From positions 2,790,001 through 2,854,000 of the forward strand of contig CM059622.1 in assembly GCA_030435675.1 (NCBI GenBank): 64,000 nt of DNA, read 5' to 3'. Shown piece after piece: positions 32,189-43,365 of this stretch. Every line of letters starts with the position of its first letter. Positions within the stretch are counted from its first letter, which is position 1. A program made the position numbers and the translations under genes. The DNA comes from Steinernema hermaphroditum. Lineage: Eukaryota > Nematoda > Chromadorea > Rhabditida > Steinernematidae. Under the pieces are notes generated by a model that searched no databases, had not been told where the DNA came from, and saw only the letters and a list, made by a program, of their open reading frames with translations.

Positions 32189-32850
32189 GTGTAATAAAGT
32201 GATTATTAAGACCGTCTGTAAGAACACTCTTGCCAATCTTCAAGCGCTTTCAGAAGTGGCGTCTATTGAGGCTGAATGAACATACCATTTCCGCTGGTGC
32301 ATCTCCATACCCGTGGAGTCGTTCTCATCTCCATTCCCTCTCCTAGTGGATACAATGATTGTTTTATTTTGATACGTGTTTTTTCATTTAAATAATGGGA
32401 TGCTTCAAAAAATTTGTGGAACAATTCGAATTGCAACGAACAGTAGGGCGACAATATCACCAAAAAACCGCCAAAAGAAGACAGGCGGGTCCAGATGTAT
32501 ACATTTTTTGTAACTGTTTTGTGCATCGAAGAGGATGTCTATTGCTGCAGACTTCATCCCTGGCGTGGCGCTGACGTCGAATCGGTCGGTGGCGGTGCGG
32601 GACATCTCGGACATTCACGGGACATCTCGGACATTCACGGGACATCTCGGAATTGGGGAAACTTCGGAAATGGATCTTCTACGCCTCGGGGCGTTTGCGG
32701 CACAGGAGGCTCGGTGTCATTCTTCGCGGTGACTCACTGACTCCTTATTTGCCGAACTGTACGCAAGTTTCTTATCAGCATTGCACGTTAGGAGTGTAGG
32801 AGATTAGCCGTGATTAACTCTCTTTTTTTCACCAGCTATTGCCTCACTTA
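32189..32850. other. Intergenic, possible tail exon remnants
   Basis: On the minus strand, 32732-32640 is open and proline-rich (EPPVPQTPRGVEDPFPKFPQ). It is followed in other frames by PAPPPTDSTSAP and by a hydrophobic stretch (FFWRFFGDIVALLFVAIRIV). These look like tail pieces of a tetraspan gene whose frame is broken by the 20-bp repeat at 32601-32650. Confidence 0.35.
32601..32650 (+). repeat. 20-bp tandem repeat, 2.5 units
   Basis: GACATCTCGGACATTCACGG occurs twice, followed by GACATCTCGG. Because 20 is not a multiple of three, the expansion shifts the minus-strand frame of the proline-rich remnant. Confidence 0.85.
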
Positions 32851-33055
32851 CCTTGTAAATTATATAAAGCGTTACCCCAAAGAGAATCGTTTCGCCCTTT
32901 TTTACCCTCACAATGCCAGCAGTTAGCATGATTTGCAGTGCAAGTCCAAAGGATGTCAAGACCCATAGCTCGACGAAGGTAGGAGAGGTAGAAGAGCGAT
33001 AGTATGGTAGAAGAGTGTCAGTATCAAAGATAAACGGCAAACAACGAACTTGCAG
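32851..33055 (-). pseudogene. Fragment of a four-TM gene (TM1-TM2 exon)
   Basis: The open frame reads LPFIFDTDTLLPYYRS, then VELWVLTSFGLALQIMLTAG and ILFGVTLYIIYK, ending at a consensus GTAAGTG donor in phase 0. This is exactly like the TM1-TM2 exon of the gene at 17007 (...IGIYLIYQ, then donor). No intact first exon or TM3-TM4 exons can be joined. Downstream tail-like pieces are frameshifted. It is probably a broken family member. Confidence 0.45.
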
Positions 33056-34440
33056 TGGTGGCTACAACGGCTGTTGTGTTTAGTTGTGGACGGAGTTACA
33101 ATTCACCAACTTGTTGTCGTCGCGGGGCATCTGAGTTCAGTGATCTCCCCCAAACACGATACTTATGTGCAAAATGAAGCTACAATACTAGTGAATAAGA
33201 AAAGCAAACAATGTTCGAGGAGTTGCTGTAGCGCCAGGGTTTTAGATAGATAGCAAAAGACATAATCCAAAGATGACGTGATCAAAATTCAATATGGTAC
33301 GAGCTTGTGATGTGCCTAGATCAAAGAAGTCTACATCGAGGGAAAATCCTTTGCCCGCAAACAAAAATCCCTATCGTTTGTACAGTTATTCCCAGCTTCC
33401 GAATAAGCCTTTTCAGCCCTAAACAGTCGTAAATTCAGCAAATAACAAAAAAAAAGCCATTGATGGATATTTGCAGTGCACACAACAACGTTCGTTCGTT
33501 CATTTACTCTTGACTCAATGGCATTCACCATGCCAGATATCTCATAATGAACACTGAAAACCGGAGATCACCGTAGTCACTGTTTTTCCCTTCTTCGGCG
33601 CATGGAACGACGTCGAAGGCGGTATCCCATTAGTTTGCGCGGACTTCGAGGCGATGAAGAAGCTGAATGCGGAAGTAACGTGACGGTGAGGCTCAGCGAG
33701 CGAGGTAGAATCGCATCGTCGGAGTGGCTTTGTAGTTAGAGGGAGTTTTCGGTTTTAGTGGGCGGTGTAGGTGCTCGGGCGGTGCTGACGGTCTTCTTGA
33801 CAATATGTGAACATCGTTCATAGAGTGTATTATACTTTGTGCGCTCAATGTATGATATCATGAATGAACATTGATTTCCGGTTTTCATTGTGTGTATCTC
33901 CAATTCGTAGCAATCGATTGGCATGGACCGACCACTCACCACCGCGGTCGGCATGGATATAACTGAAATCGATATTTATTTGTGTGAATTTGTTGTTGAA
34001 CATTTTACATGTTGTCGCACCCCATATTTAACAGTGGTATGGGCACTTTATTCCCCATTTCCCTTTAAACATATACAAAAGAGAGAGCATAAAAAGGTAG
34101 CACATACGTCTCGATGATGTACGGATCGGCGATACTGTCGGGCGGCAAAGGTGCAGACGGCGCTCAGGAGACGAATTAAAAGAGGCGGCAGGAGCTACTG
34201 TACGAGGCTCAAGATGCCGAAAGCTTTCCATGAGGACGTCGATGTGGTAGTTTCACAGTATCAGGATGACAGATATCGACACAACCGCGACACATAATTG
34301 CCTGTCTGTGGTGCAAATTGTGTTCTCCGATCAACTTCAATGTTCGTATAGTCTGTGCTCAGCGGCGCTCATCATCGCACAAACTACTCTTTCCACGAAT
34401 AAAAGTGTTCCCTAGCGCTGGCTGTCAACATCACTTTCCG
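33056..34440. other. Intergenic region
   Basis: No supported gene. An R3 arm (reversed) lies at 33720-33810. The last 200 bp before 34441 are presumably the GST promoter; I see no clear TATA box. Confidence 0.5.
33720..33810 (-). repeat. Dispersed repeat R3 (arm X, diverged)
   Basis: Reversed, it reads GTCAAGAAGACCGTCAGCAC followed by GCCCGAGCACC, matching the start of the arm at 6165. Confidence 0.5.
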
Positions 34441-35700
34441 ATGCCTTCCTACAAACTGTACTACTTCTTGGGCCGTGGGCGCGGCGAACATGCCCGCCAG
34501 CTTTTCAAGCTCGCCGTCGTGGAGTTCGAGGATGTTCGCCTCGATGCCAACACTTGGCCACCTCTCAAGGAAGGTTAGTTATCAGTTTAGATTGCCAGGC
34601 TTTATAGTGCATATTCAGGGATGCCTCTCAAGCAGATCCCAGTGCTGGAAGTCGACGGAGTTAAGATCGGACAGTGCATCGCCATCGCTCGTTTCTTGGG
34701 ACGTGAATTTGGTAAGTAGATTAATTATGCTATTCAAGAGACTAAAAAGACCTTGTATTGGAAATATTCACAAGACCAATTTGCCAATCTGAAACCGATT
34801 CAGAGCTGTAAAATAATATTCTACTCTGTACGGGCATAAGAAAAGGCAATAAGTCTGTGTTAGCTCTCCGACTTATGCTTATGTCTAGAGATTTGATATT
34901 GCGGCGTAAAGCCGTTTCAATCGTTCCTTTTGGGATTTGTGCCGTCCATTTTTGCGATTTGATCCGTCCCACCGTTCCCCGTTTTTGAAGAATGCAACCG
35001 TCCCCCTGGGATCTGGATCGTTCCCCTTGAGATTTCGACCGTCCCTTGGATTTCTTCTACTAACCAAAAGATGCATAAGATTGTCGTAGAGTCACGTATG
35101 GTGCCAGGAAATGTGCGAAGCTGTCAAGACTACAGGGCTCTGTTGAGATCAAGGGGGACAGTTGAAACGGATTTGTGCCACGTCGGATCGATTTGCTCTA
35201 TGTCCTAGAAAACGATCAATCTTTAACTCTCACTTTTACATTAATCTGTAGGTTTCGCCGGAAAGAACAACATTGAGAACGCCCAACTCGACATGCTCGG
35301 CGACCTGATCATGGACATCTACAACTCATCCGGCATCAACGAGTGGCCCTACGTTCTTCTCGGCATGAAGGAAGGCAACAAGGACGAATATTTCCGCGAC
35401 GTCGTTCTTCCCGCGTTGGACAAACAGGCGCCTTTGGTCGAGTCGATCATTGAGAAGAACGGACACAAATTGCTTTTCGGTGACAAGGTGAGTGGGGCGT
35501 TTGGCGAAAAAGGTGAACAGTATCCTGTTTAGGTCACCTGGGTCGATGTGGTCGCCGCGGAGTTCTTCTCGCGGTTCATCGACTTCGGAGCTCCTGATGG
35601 ACTCAAGAAGTACCCTCACATCGAAGGCCTCGTCAAGAAGGTCCACAGCATTCCCGCCATCAAGGAGCACATCGAAAAGAGACCGCCTTGCATCGCCTAA
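34441..35700 (+). CDS. Glutathione S-transferase, sigma class
   Basis: Exons 34441-34573, 34619-34711, 35252-35487 and 35533-35700; 209 aa, the usual GST length. Cytosolic GSTs conjugate glutathione to electrophiles; nematode sigma types serve detoxification, some as prostaglandin D synthases. The N-terminal thioredoxin-like domain starts MPSYKLYYFLGRGRGEHAR with the catalytic Tyr at position 8. LKQIPVLEVDGVKIGQCIAI contains the cis-Pro (IPVL) and the glutathione-contacting Q-C, where most family members have Q-S. REFGFAG marks the linker, then comes the helical domain. Exon borders are GT-AG. The second intron (540 bp) contains an R2 array. Codon use is strongly biased to C-ending codons, suggesting good expression. 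Class is firm; substrate is not known. Confidence 0.95.
34900..35180. repeat. R2 array in GST intron 2
   Basis: Starts AAAGCCGTTTCAATCGTTCC and ends GGGGGACAGTTGAAACGGAT; the units in between are GGGACGGT-like, mostly on the minus strand. It also contains ACTACAGGGCTC, linking R2 with the 27255 repeat. Confidence 0.7.
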
Positions 35701-35770
35701 TCCCGCATTTACTGTGCTTATTTTTCAGTAAATTCTAATCCCTGTTGTGCGATCGAAATTCAATTTATTT

Positions 35771-38490
35771 CTATGCATCAATGAGATCAGAGGATTTCTC
35801 GATTCTTGTCCACTCGGCAGCTTCAGCGTCACCGAAGATCAGGAAGAACACATTTGTGATCGCCAGCATGGCTGCGTAGAAGTAGAAAACGTACTTGTAC
35901 TCGGCGAAAGTATTGTCCGGAGTAATACAAGGAACAATGAAGGAACCAACGGTCAAGGTCAGTGCTAGAACCACTTGGACAACACCCATTACGGTCGGAC
36001 TGAACTGCCGGGAGACGAGCACCGCCGCCTTGCTGTATCCTCCGGCATTGAAGCCTAGCACTGCCAATGGCAGAATCACAAGTAGAGCGCCAACGGCTTG
36101 GTCATGAGGAGGAATAAATGAGATTCCAACGAATAGAGCGGCTGATCCAAAGAAGGCGAGTGAGTTGAAAAGCCGAACTTTGCTTAGTTCGCTCAGCAAC
36201 GAGAGTCTATCGCTGACGATGCCGGTGGCGAACTTGATGAACAGTTGCACTACCAGAGGTATAGCCGAGACGGCGCCGGAGGAAGAGACGGAGAAGCCGA
36301 CCACCCAGCTCAGGTACATGGGGAGGAAGGTGACGGTGAATTGGGCAGCGAACATGTGACCCATGACGGCGATCCAGACGGCCCATATAGGGAGCGATGA
36401 GAAGATCTTTTTGTAGGGAACCTGAATAGGAGATTGCAGAATACACAGGTCTAGAAATAAACAGAACAAAATGAACAGTGGTTTGCTAACAAGAGCGTAT
36501 ACTCAAGATGTACTGTAGCATCTATTCGGTTCACAAGAAAGTTGTTATGGTTTTTTAAATGTTTTGTTAAAGTGTCAACATGCAACAACATAATATATTT
36601 TGAGCTGGTTCGATGACAAGAACGTCGATTCGATCGATACTATGTACACATTGTAGAAGAAAAAGACCCATCTATAACAGAGACACAAACCAAGCTTTAA
36701 GCGTGCCGATTTTATGCCCGGAGGACCCTGTAGTCGTCGTGGATTTAGCAAACCTCGTCTTGGCTTTAGGTTCTCTCGTGTATTTTTCTCACATAATGTA
36801 TGTAGAGTGATTTCGAACCCAATTCTGAGAACCGAAAAGGAATCAGCGGTCAAACAATCAACCATGTTGGGGTACGGTTTGATGGTTAGCTCTAGGTCTA
36901 CCTCTCAAGTATCATAATGATAGGTATCGTTTTTGAATAGATATCGTTAGATAAAAATATATATCATTTTTGAACGTGATCTTTTGTCGTAGAAACACTG
37001 TATCGAAGTTATGCAGCTAGTACCCACTGTTCTCTGTTGATACTTTTGTAAGGAACGTGCCGTGAGTGAACACTTTTTCACTTACAGGCTGCTTCGAATC
37101 AATGCCATCCTTTCCAATTCGAATTAAGTCGATCTCTCTTGAGGAAATGAACGGATGTTCAGTAGGAGCGTCCCTAGAGACAAGAAGACCATCACCTTTT
37201 CCTATGTGTTCATAACTTACCTATGAAGCATAAACCAGAGAAGAGTTAGGAAAGCGCAAACACCTGCGTGGAGATAGAAGATCGTCGGCCACCCATCTAA
37301 ATCACTCGACTGAATGCACTATCATGTGACGGGAACAAACATCGACTTCCAACGCAGCCGGAAATGGGTGTTGAAAAGATGCTTGAGAGTTGGATGTAAC
37401 CAGTCAGCACAGCCACGAACAGACCGTGTTCCCGTTCAGTGGCCCATTGAGAGGTGATTGCACCGACGGTAGGGAAAAGAACAGTAAGAGCAAGGCCCTA
37501 AATCATCGAATAGCAGATCCAGATTTTACCCATTTACCTGAACCAAACGTGTAATGATGAGCACGGGGAATCCGAAAGTCGCGGATATCGGAATTAATGC
37601 GGTGGAGAGTGAGCAAATTGCGCCAACTACAGTAAGCACGATGTGAATACCGAACTTGTGGATGGCGAGATTCACGGGAATGATTCCGATGAGGCACCCG
37701 GCAGAGAAGGCTGAAAGTTGAGTCGTTGAACGCTGTTTAAAAAATGGAGGAATTGATAAGAACTATACTATCAGCACTGGTTTTAACGATTAACTGTTTA
37801 AAGGGTTGTACGAAAATCGAGCCGCGGAAATTTGAGCTACGGATTACACGTCCAAATTAAGAATTCAATGTCCTTTAAGCATAAGCACTATACTGCCCCG
37901 AACATGTGGAAAACATCATTTCCATCCTACAGATCATGGCAAGACTACAGGGCCACGCTCCCAGCTCATTATAAACCCCTTCAGCCTAAGCCAAGTCTGG
38001 AGGGTAGGCCCTATCCGAAAGATCAATATAGGACTCGGTTCGCTCGCCCGTATCTCGTAAATACGAACTTTGGATTGCAAGAACTGTTAATATTATAACA
38101 AAGATCGCAGGCCGTCATGGGGCTCCTTTTTCGTGGCCCAATCTTCCGTCGCTGAGTCTTCACATAACCGCTATTAAGTGGTGTACACTGAACCTGAGAT
38201 TACAGAAGACTTCTCAATTGTGGAGTAGACGAATCGGCGTTCGGAGAGAGGGAGGTGCCACGAATTGTAGTCAACATCAGTGACGTTCCTCGAATACAGT
38301 GGAGAAGACGATGTGTTCAGCATGATGATCAATGCCGGATTGAAAGAGATCCTAAAGACGTTTCATTCCACGTGATGATCATTCCTTACGTGCATCCCAT
38401 CAAGAGTGCCAGATTCAAGGTCGCAATCACTAGGATTACATATCGGGTGTAACCAAAGAAACAGGACGATGAAGGTTCTTTCAACGACAT
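35771..38490 (-). CDS. SLC17-type anion/phosphate transporter (MFS)
   Basis: Seven exons: 38490-38390, 38351-38194, 37710-37538, 37497-37347, 37296-37221, 37173-37086 and 36421-35771; the phases add up to one 465-aa frame. N-terminal helix FFGYTRYVILVIATLNLALL is followed by an Asn-glycosylation-rich loop (NTSSSPLYSRNVTD), then FSAGCLIGIIPVNLAIHKFG, TRLVQGLALTVLFPTVGAIT with W and ER (SQWATEREHG), GWPTIFYLHAG, PTEHPFISSREIDLI and the second half starting VPYKKIFSSLPIWAVW. These are landmarks of the nematode SLC17 (sialin/VGLUT-like) family. About 12 TM helices. The 37347 donor is GTCGAT and this junction looks short compared with relatives. Substrate (phosphate, glutamate or other anion) cannot be assigned. 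Confidence 0.88.
37930..38180 (+). repeat. Composite repeat in SLC17 intron 2
   Basis: GGCAAGACTACAGGGC with GCCTAAGCCAAG resembles 27255-27440, and GGCCCAATCTTCCGTCGCTG resembles the 18-bp minisatellite at 27562. The same two parts are adjacent at 27.3-27.7 kb, so one composite unit was copied. Confidence 0.5.
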
Positions 38491-38792
38491 TGTTCAAGTG
38501 GAGCTGAGCCTGGTAGCCTGAAGAACAGTGGAATGTTGAGAACGCACCAGAAATGGACACCTGCGGTGGCATCTTAAACCCGGAAAACGTACTTTATCTC
38601 CCCATCAGACCGGCGATCTTTCCATTTTTCCCTGCTGATAAGGGAGGAGTGTGCTTTGTGCACTCTTTGGAAGTAGCTACATAATGTTTCGTGAATTTGA
38701 AAGGAGGTTCGGGTTATCCAGAAGACTGCTTACGATGGCTACTCTAGCCAAGACATGAGTTCATTTCCTCGACACGACCATTCTATACATCA

Positions 38793-39161
38793 CTATTTCA
38801 TGTCTCGCATTCCATCGATGTGACCTTTGCCCTTGCTAGATAAGCCGATTGCCTTAAGGCCGCCGGCGACGGCCTGCCAGCGTCCGGGATGCCTCTCGCG
38901 ACCAAAAAGTGAATGCTCAGGTGTTTGATCTTTGGTTGGCACAAGGACGACGCCATTGTGCTGTAAGGAAGGTACAAAGATCTCCCATGGTTTCGGTGCG
39001 GTCTTGTTCCTAAAGATTTCGGTATTCGCCCAGCTCTGGTAAAGAACCAAGTGTTCACAATACACTCTGTACAACTCAGTGAAGAAATCAGTGGACAGGC
39101 ATCCAGACTCCAGTGGTACGCTGGCTCGTGCTGCTAATCGTAACAATTTTCGAAAAGGCAC
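38793..39161 (-). other. Unassigned open frame, 122 codons
   Basis: Starts MPFRKLLRLAARASVPLE and contains WEIFVPSLQHNGVVLVPTKD. There is no splice partner, no domain I recognise and no paralogue in the window. It could be a transposon remnant or chance. It lies upstream of the SLC17 gene on the same strand. Confidence 0.2.
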
Positions 39162-40022
39162 TTTGACTTATAGCTTGCGGAAATGAGCGATTACATTTTT
39201 CTTGCGTTGCTGTACCTTGACTAGTCGTAATCAAAATCAAAAGCTGATATCACAAATATCGACTTTTTTCCGACTATGTAGCATACTTTGCTACCTCCGA
39301 GGCCTAAAACATAGAAACAAAAGAACGCGGGGGTGCGTCAAAATTTGGGGTCAGCGAAGGCCAGATATGAAGTAGGTGGTGACATAAGCAGAACCCATTA
39401 GATGAACCTCTGGCCATTCACGTATATGTTCTTAAGAGATCATCACATTCACCCCACTAGAAAGAAGGATCTGCGCCACGTGATCTTTGGTGTCCTTTTG
39501 TGATGAAGCCTATAAAATCTAGGCTTTACCTCAGGAAGGAAAAAAGGTTTATCTTTGATGCATGTCGTACACTTTGCGTACACATACGTTTCTTGTCTTT
39601 TTGACATGTGCGCCTAGGCGCCCTTCATAGGAAGATGAAGGAGCGACGTGAATATTAGGAAACCAATACACATGTACCAGTTACAAAAGTGATGTTTGGT
39701 GACGTTTTGAACACAATTTCGCTGTCGTGACCGTGTCCCCATGAGAGATGCCACTACACAACGGCGACAGCCTATTCCACAGTGACCCGCTCAATTTTTG
39801 ATGAAGCAACAGTAATCGGCAAGTTTCCATTACAAGACCTAGGTGTGCCATAAGTAGTGTATGGCCGCATGCTGAAAAGTTCGAACTTTGATGAACATAA
39901 AAGAACGACCGGTAACTCGGCTGAGAGAACATTACCATCGACTCAAATCAAAGGCGTTATGATATGTGTCATTAATTGGTTGAAATAAATTAAAAGATGA
40001 CTACAGCCGTGAGAGTGACACG
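39162..40022. other. Intergenic region
   Basis: I see no gene, tRNA or repeat that I can support. Confidence 0.5.
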
Positions 40023-40884
40023 TTACTCGGGTTCCTCCAGGCTGCTGATTGTCGCGACGGGATTACCTTCGGGACAGCTTGTGAGACTCTTTGGTGTAGC
40101 AGCAATGCTTCTCACTGCCTCGAAAGGCTCGTTTCTTGGCTCTCGAGTGACTGGAGGAACGGAGTCCGGAGGTGGAGGATAGTACCATCTGATCTGTCTC
40201 CCACGTCATCCTCTCATCTCCGCTAATCTTTATGTGGTGAACGTTGAAAAATAATCGTTCCCAAAATGGTCAATTTTCAGTGCGCTAATCCAATAGTTCA
40301 ATGTTTATTCAGATATGTCTCACATTTCCATAGTAATCGTAGTAGCGGGTGGATCTAGGAGCAGGGTGAACGTCAGAAATCTCCACACAATATTTCGACA
40401 GGATGATGTATGCACAGTCGGCCACAACACCGCACATGACTAGAATAATAGAAACCACCTTGTCGCGTTCATTGAACTCATTGAAATTGAAAATCACAAC
40501 GAAGACGGGAAGGGCCATCGATGAGCAGACGGCCTAAAACGTGCACTCAATATTTTGTGTCATCGGATCAGAGATGTTTAGTTCACATCGCTGATCGGCA
40601 CACCTACCCGACAAACTTGAAAAGCCATGTAGGGCGGCAGCGTCATCACAGGAACGCGCATGATGTAAACCGCAAAGATGGCTCTATAGAATAGCATGAA
40701 TACGTCCAGCGCCACGTAGCAGGAGAACATAACATAGTTGTTGAAGACGATAAGAGTGGATAAAACTATGAGCACGAGTTGGAAGAGAAAGTCGGCGAAG
40801 TAGGAAACGATGAAACATTTCTAAAAGGGCGCATTTTTGAGAGACAAGCACAAAAGGACTAACATTGATTTCGACGATTCTCAT
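40023..40884 (-). CDS. Four-TM protein, 71-codon-exon branch, with alternative proline tail
   Basis: Exons 40884-40864 (MRIVEIN), 40820-40608 (exactly 71 codons) and 40533 onward. TM segments: FADFLFQLVLIVLSTLIVF, YVMFSCYVALDVFMLFY, SSMALPVFVVIFNF and VVSIILVMCGVVADCAYIIL. The third exon can end at its own stop (40309, with AATAAA overlapping it; 152 aa). Alternatively it splices at GTGAGA (40323) to 40193-40023, a phase-0 exon reading IRWYYPPPPDSVPPVTREP and ending SSLEEPE. The proline block fits the tails of other cluster genes. The two forms would differ in having a tail. Transcripts are needed to choose. Confidence 0.72.
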
Positions 40885-41095
40885 GATCGAAGCGAGGCAA
40901 ATAAATACACATATGTATCAGAGAAGTGCACGAAGAAAATAGGCGATTAGTAGAGGTAATCAGATTGGAATTTGCCAATGAGGTAAACAAGGTGAATACC
41001 AAGTGTAGAGGCATCTGCTTGGGAAAATAGTCGTGGATATATGAGTTGATTATAAGTTTTCTTCTGCATCGGATTCCTTCCTTGTTCAAAACTCC
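40885..41095. other. Upstream flank of the 40884 gene
   Basis: Short noncoding spacer with no clear TATA box. Confidence 0.4.
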
Positions 41096-41099
41096 ATGC

Positions 41100-41780
41100 C
41101 TTTCCCTGTCCATACCACCTACGGTCCATGCTGCGAAGCTTTAACAACCTCTTCCCCATTCCATGCTAGTGGCACCTCAGGTCCATGCTTCATTCAAAGC
41201 CTACTGGTATGCCTTGTCCATGACTTCTCCGCACTGTGCTCATTCCACTCCTGGTCTATGTTGCAATCTTATATCCGATTTCTTCACCAGATCATGCCTC
41301 ATCTCCATCCCCCCCCGCCATGCCTTACCCCATGCTCGGTCCAAACTTCATTCCTTCCCACTCCATGCTCATCCCGTTCACGGTCCATGACTCATTTCTC
41401 CGCCTGTCCAAGCCTTCTCCAGTCTAAAAGATCAATAAGCTCTTCATCACTCCATGACTCATCTCTTCCCTGGTCCATGCTCACCGTTTCCACTGTCCAT
41501 GATGTCCTGCACTATCGACCATCCTTTCTATGATCGATAGTGAGCTTGAATCGAGCTTGAACCATCCCAGTCCATTCTTCATGCTATTCCTCGTTCATGC
41601 CTCATCCCTTCCCCGACTGTATCATATGCTCCACGTGTTCCTGATTCCTCAAACAATGCGCGGTCCGTGGCTCATCCCACGGCAGTCCATGCTACAAAGC
41701 TTCGATCACATCTGCCCCAGTGCATACCTCAAGATGCCGCCTGTCCATGTCTCATCTCTTGGAGGACCGCTTTAAGAAGA
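41100..41780 (+). repeat. Degenerate GTCCATG-rich tract
   Basis: Pyrimidine-rich DNA of about 680 bp in which [G/C/T]TCCATGCT- or TCCATGACTCAT-like motifs recur more than 15 times at irregular spacing. All three plus frames stay open for long stretches, giving Cys/Pro/Ser/His-rich peptides without any domain. I treat it as an old minisatellite, not a gene. Confidence 0.5.
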
Positions 41781-41883
41781 TAAAATAAAACATGGTTTTT
41801 ATTCTCAGTTGATTCATTCTCTCAGCGACTAGATTATTATTTGTACATGATAAGTAGAAAGACTATTTACACATTCCAACACC

Positions 41884-43039
41884 TTAAACATTCGTGTATT
41901 GTTCTTGATGCTTCTTGGAATACACTCTTCTTGCTGTAGGCGACTTAGACCTCGACCTCCGCAACCCTGACTTGTCCGGAGAGCTGCTATATCTTCTTTG
42001 CGTGTGATGTCCAGGACGATATTCGGCACGCGGAACGTGTTGTTGATGCGAATTGTAACCGTAGTCGGGAGTTGGAATGTAAGGCGATGGCTGGCGATAG
42101 TCCGGAGAGTGCATGTTCTGGGCATGCGGAGTTGATCCTCTTTCTCTCTGAGCTTTCTCATAGGCATCCCTAAATATGAGGTGTTCTTTTCAAGGAAGGC
42201 TTTCCCTACCATGCGGCTGATATTCTTCTCCTCTCTTGACGCTTTAGCTTCTTTAGGAAATGCTCTGAAGGTCTTTCCCGTATGCTCTGCCTCCACTCGG
42301 GCACTTTAGGATCGTAGCGATGGGCTAGCATCGGGTCAGGAGTGTGAGGCTTTGACGAGGTGAGCTTTCCTGTCACGCGAAGGTAGTAGAGGAAAACAAT
42401 GACGAAACAAGGGCACTAAACATACTCTTAGAGGACAGATCATGCCCCGTTGTACGTACATTTACAATGGCAAGACCAAACTCAGCGATGGACATGGTGA
42501 GCTGCTCGTTGAAGACGTCACCGGCCCACCAAACAATGCCGTAAGTAGCCGTAGTCACTATGGTTGCTACAACTGTGAACAACCATATAAAGAGGAGCCA
42601 TGGAATTCTCTGAATTTACGAGTGTACATAGAATGTTTCAGTTTAGGGATGTATACCTTCACGGCTCCAACAAGGAGACCCACCGAGGTGACTAAGTGAA
42701 TAATACAGACAACCAGAGCAACTAACACGATCGCAAAGAGAGCTGAATATGATAATGAAGGTAGATTTAGGATGTTAGTTGTACCGTTTATCCTTCTCCG
42801 CTCCGGAGTTTCAGAGTAGATTGTGTAGAGGCCTGGATGGCGGGCTTCGAAATAGGTGATTCCTCCGTCCGGCGGCATTTTTCGATTTTCCCATTCCCAC
42901 TGGCGGGCTCGAACGTAGCCGGTTTGCCAGCCAAGTACACCGAATTGGATGAGACAGTACAGCTGAAAAATGCCAATTACTCCCAATTGGCAAAAAACTG
43001 CACAAGTTGCAAAAGCTTCGTTGATGTTCTGTTCAGCAT
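41884..43039 (-). CDS. Large four-TM protein with basic Ser/Arg-rich tail
   Basis: Six exons: 43039-43004, 42962-42785, 42742-42657, 42609-42460, 42415-42210 and 42169-41884; all GT-AG, total 313 aa. TM1 is LYCLIQFGVLGW. A long polar loop contains EWENRKMPPDGGITYFEARH. TM2 is LFAIVLVALVVCIIHLVTSV, TM3 is WLLFIWLFTVVATIVTTATY and TM4 is CPCFVIVFLYYLRV. The C-terminal 160 residues are soluble: a basic helix (LKKLKRQERRRISAAWDAYE), a Tyr/Pro region (SPDYRQPSPYIPTPDYGY) and an SR-rich end (LRRSRSKSPTARR). It has a longer loop and tail than other cluster members and different intron phases, so it may be only a distant relative. Function is unknown. Confidence 0.78.
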
Positions 43040-43126
43040 TGAATTATCTCGGCTACTGACTTTATAGAACGCAGAAAAAATCGATTGTTCACATTAAAAT
43101 CATTCTTTTGATGCCATAAAATGTTA

Positions 43127-43198
43127 TGCGTCTGAGGGGAATCGAACCCCTGTCGATTGCTTGGAAGGCAACCATGCTGACCATTACACCACAGACGC
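43127..43198 (-). tRNA. tRNA-Gly (TCC)
   Basis: 72 bases. Acceptor GCGTCTG/CAGACGC, anticodon loop CTTCCAA giving TCC, T arm CAGGGGTTCGATTCCCCT. It is near-identical to Caenorhabditis tRNA-Gly(TCC) as I recall it. Confidence 0.95.
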
Positions 43199-43293
43199 GA
43201 CAGACTTGAGCTGCATCGCGTCGGATATCCCACCGAATAAGACAGACGTGTCTGTCTCATTATAATACCACTCGGGTAATCATAAAGGCGCGT

Positions 43294-43365
43294 GGGGGTA
43301 TAGCTCAGGGGTAGAGCGCTCGCTTAGCATGCGAGAGGGCTGGGGTTCGAATCCCCATATCCCCA
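43294..43365 (+). tRNA. tRNA-Ala (AGC)
   Basis: 72 bases. Acceptor GGGGGTA/TATCCCC, D arm TAGCTCAGGGGTAGAGC, anticodon loop TTAGCAT giving AGC, T arm TGGGGTTCGAATCCCCA. It lies 95 bp from and divergent to tRNA-Gly. Confidence 0.95.

Noticed and set aside
41096..41775. Long Cys/Pro/Ser-rich plus-strand frames
   Set aside because: Several frames are open at once, composition follows the TCCATG repeat, and no splice sites or domains are present.
42567..42986. Single 139-aa protein without introns
   Set aside because: Frame is open through a 42-bp intron (multiple of three); splice sites and hydrophobic pattern support the spliced 313-aa model instead.
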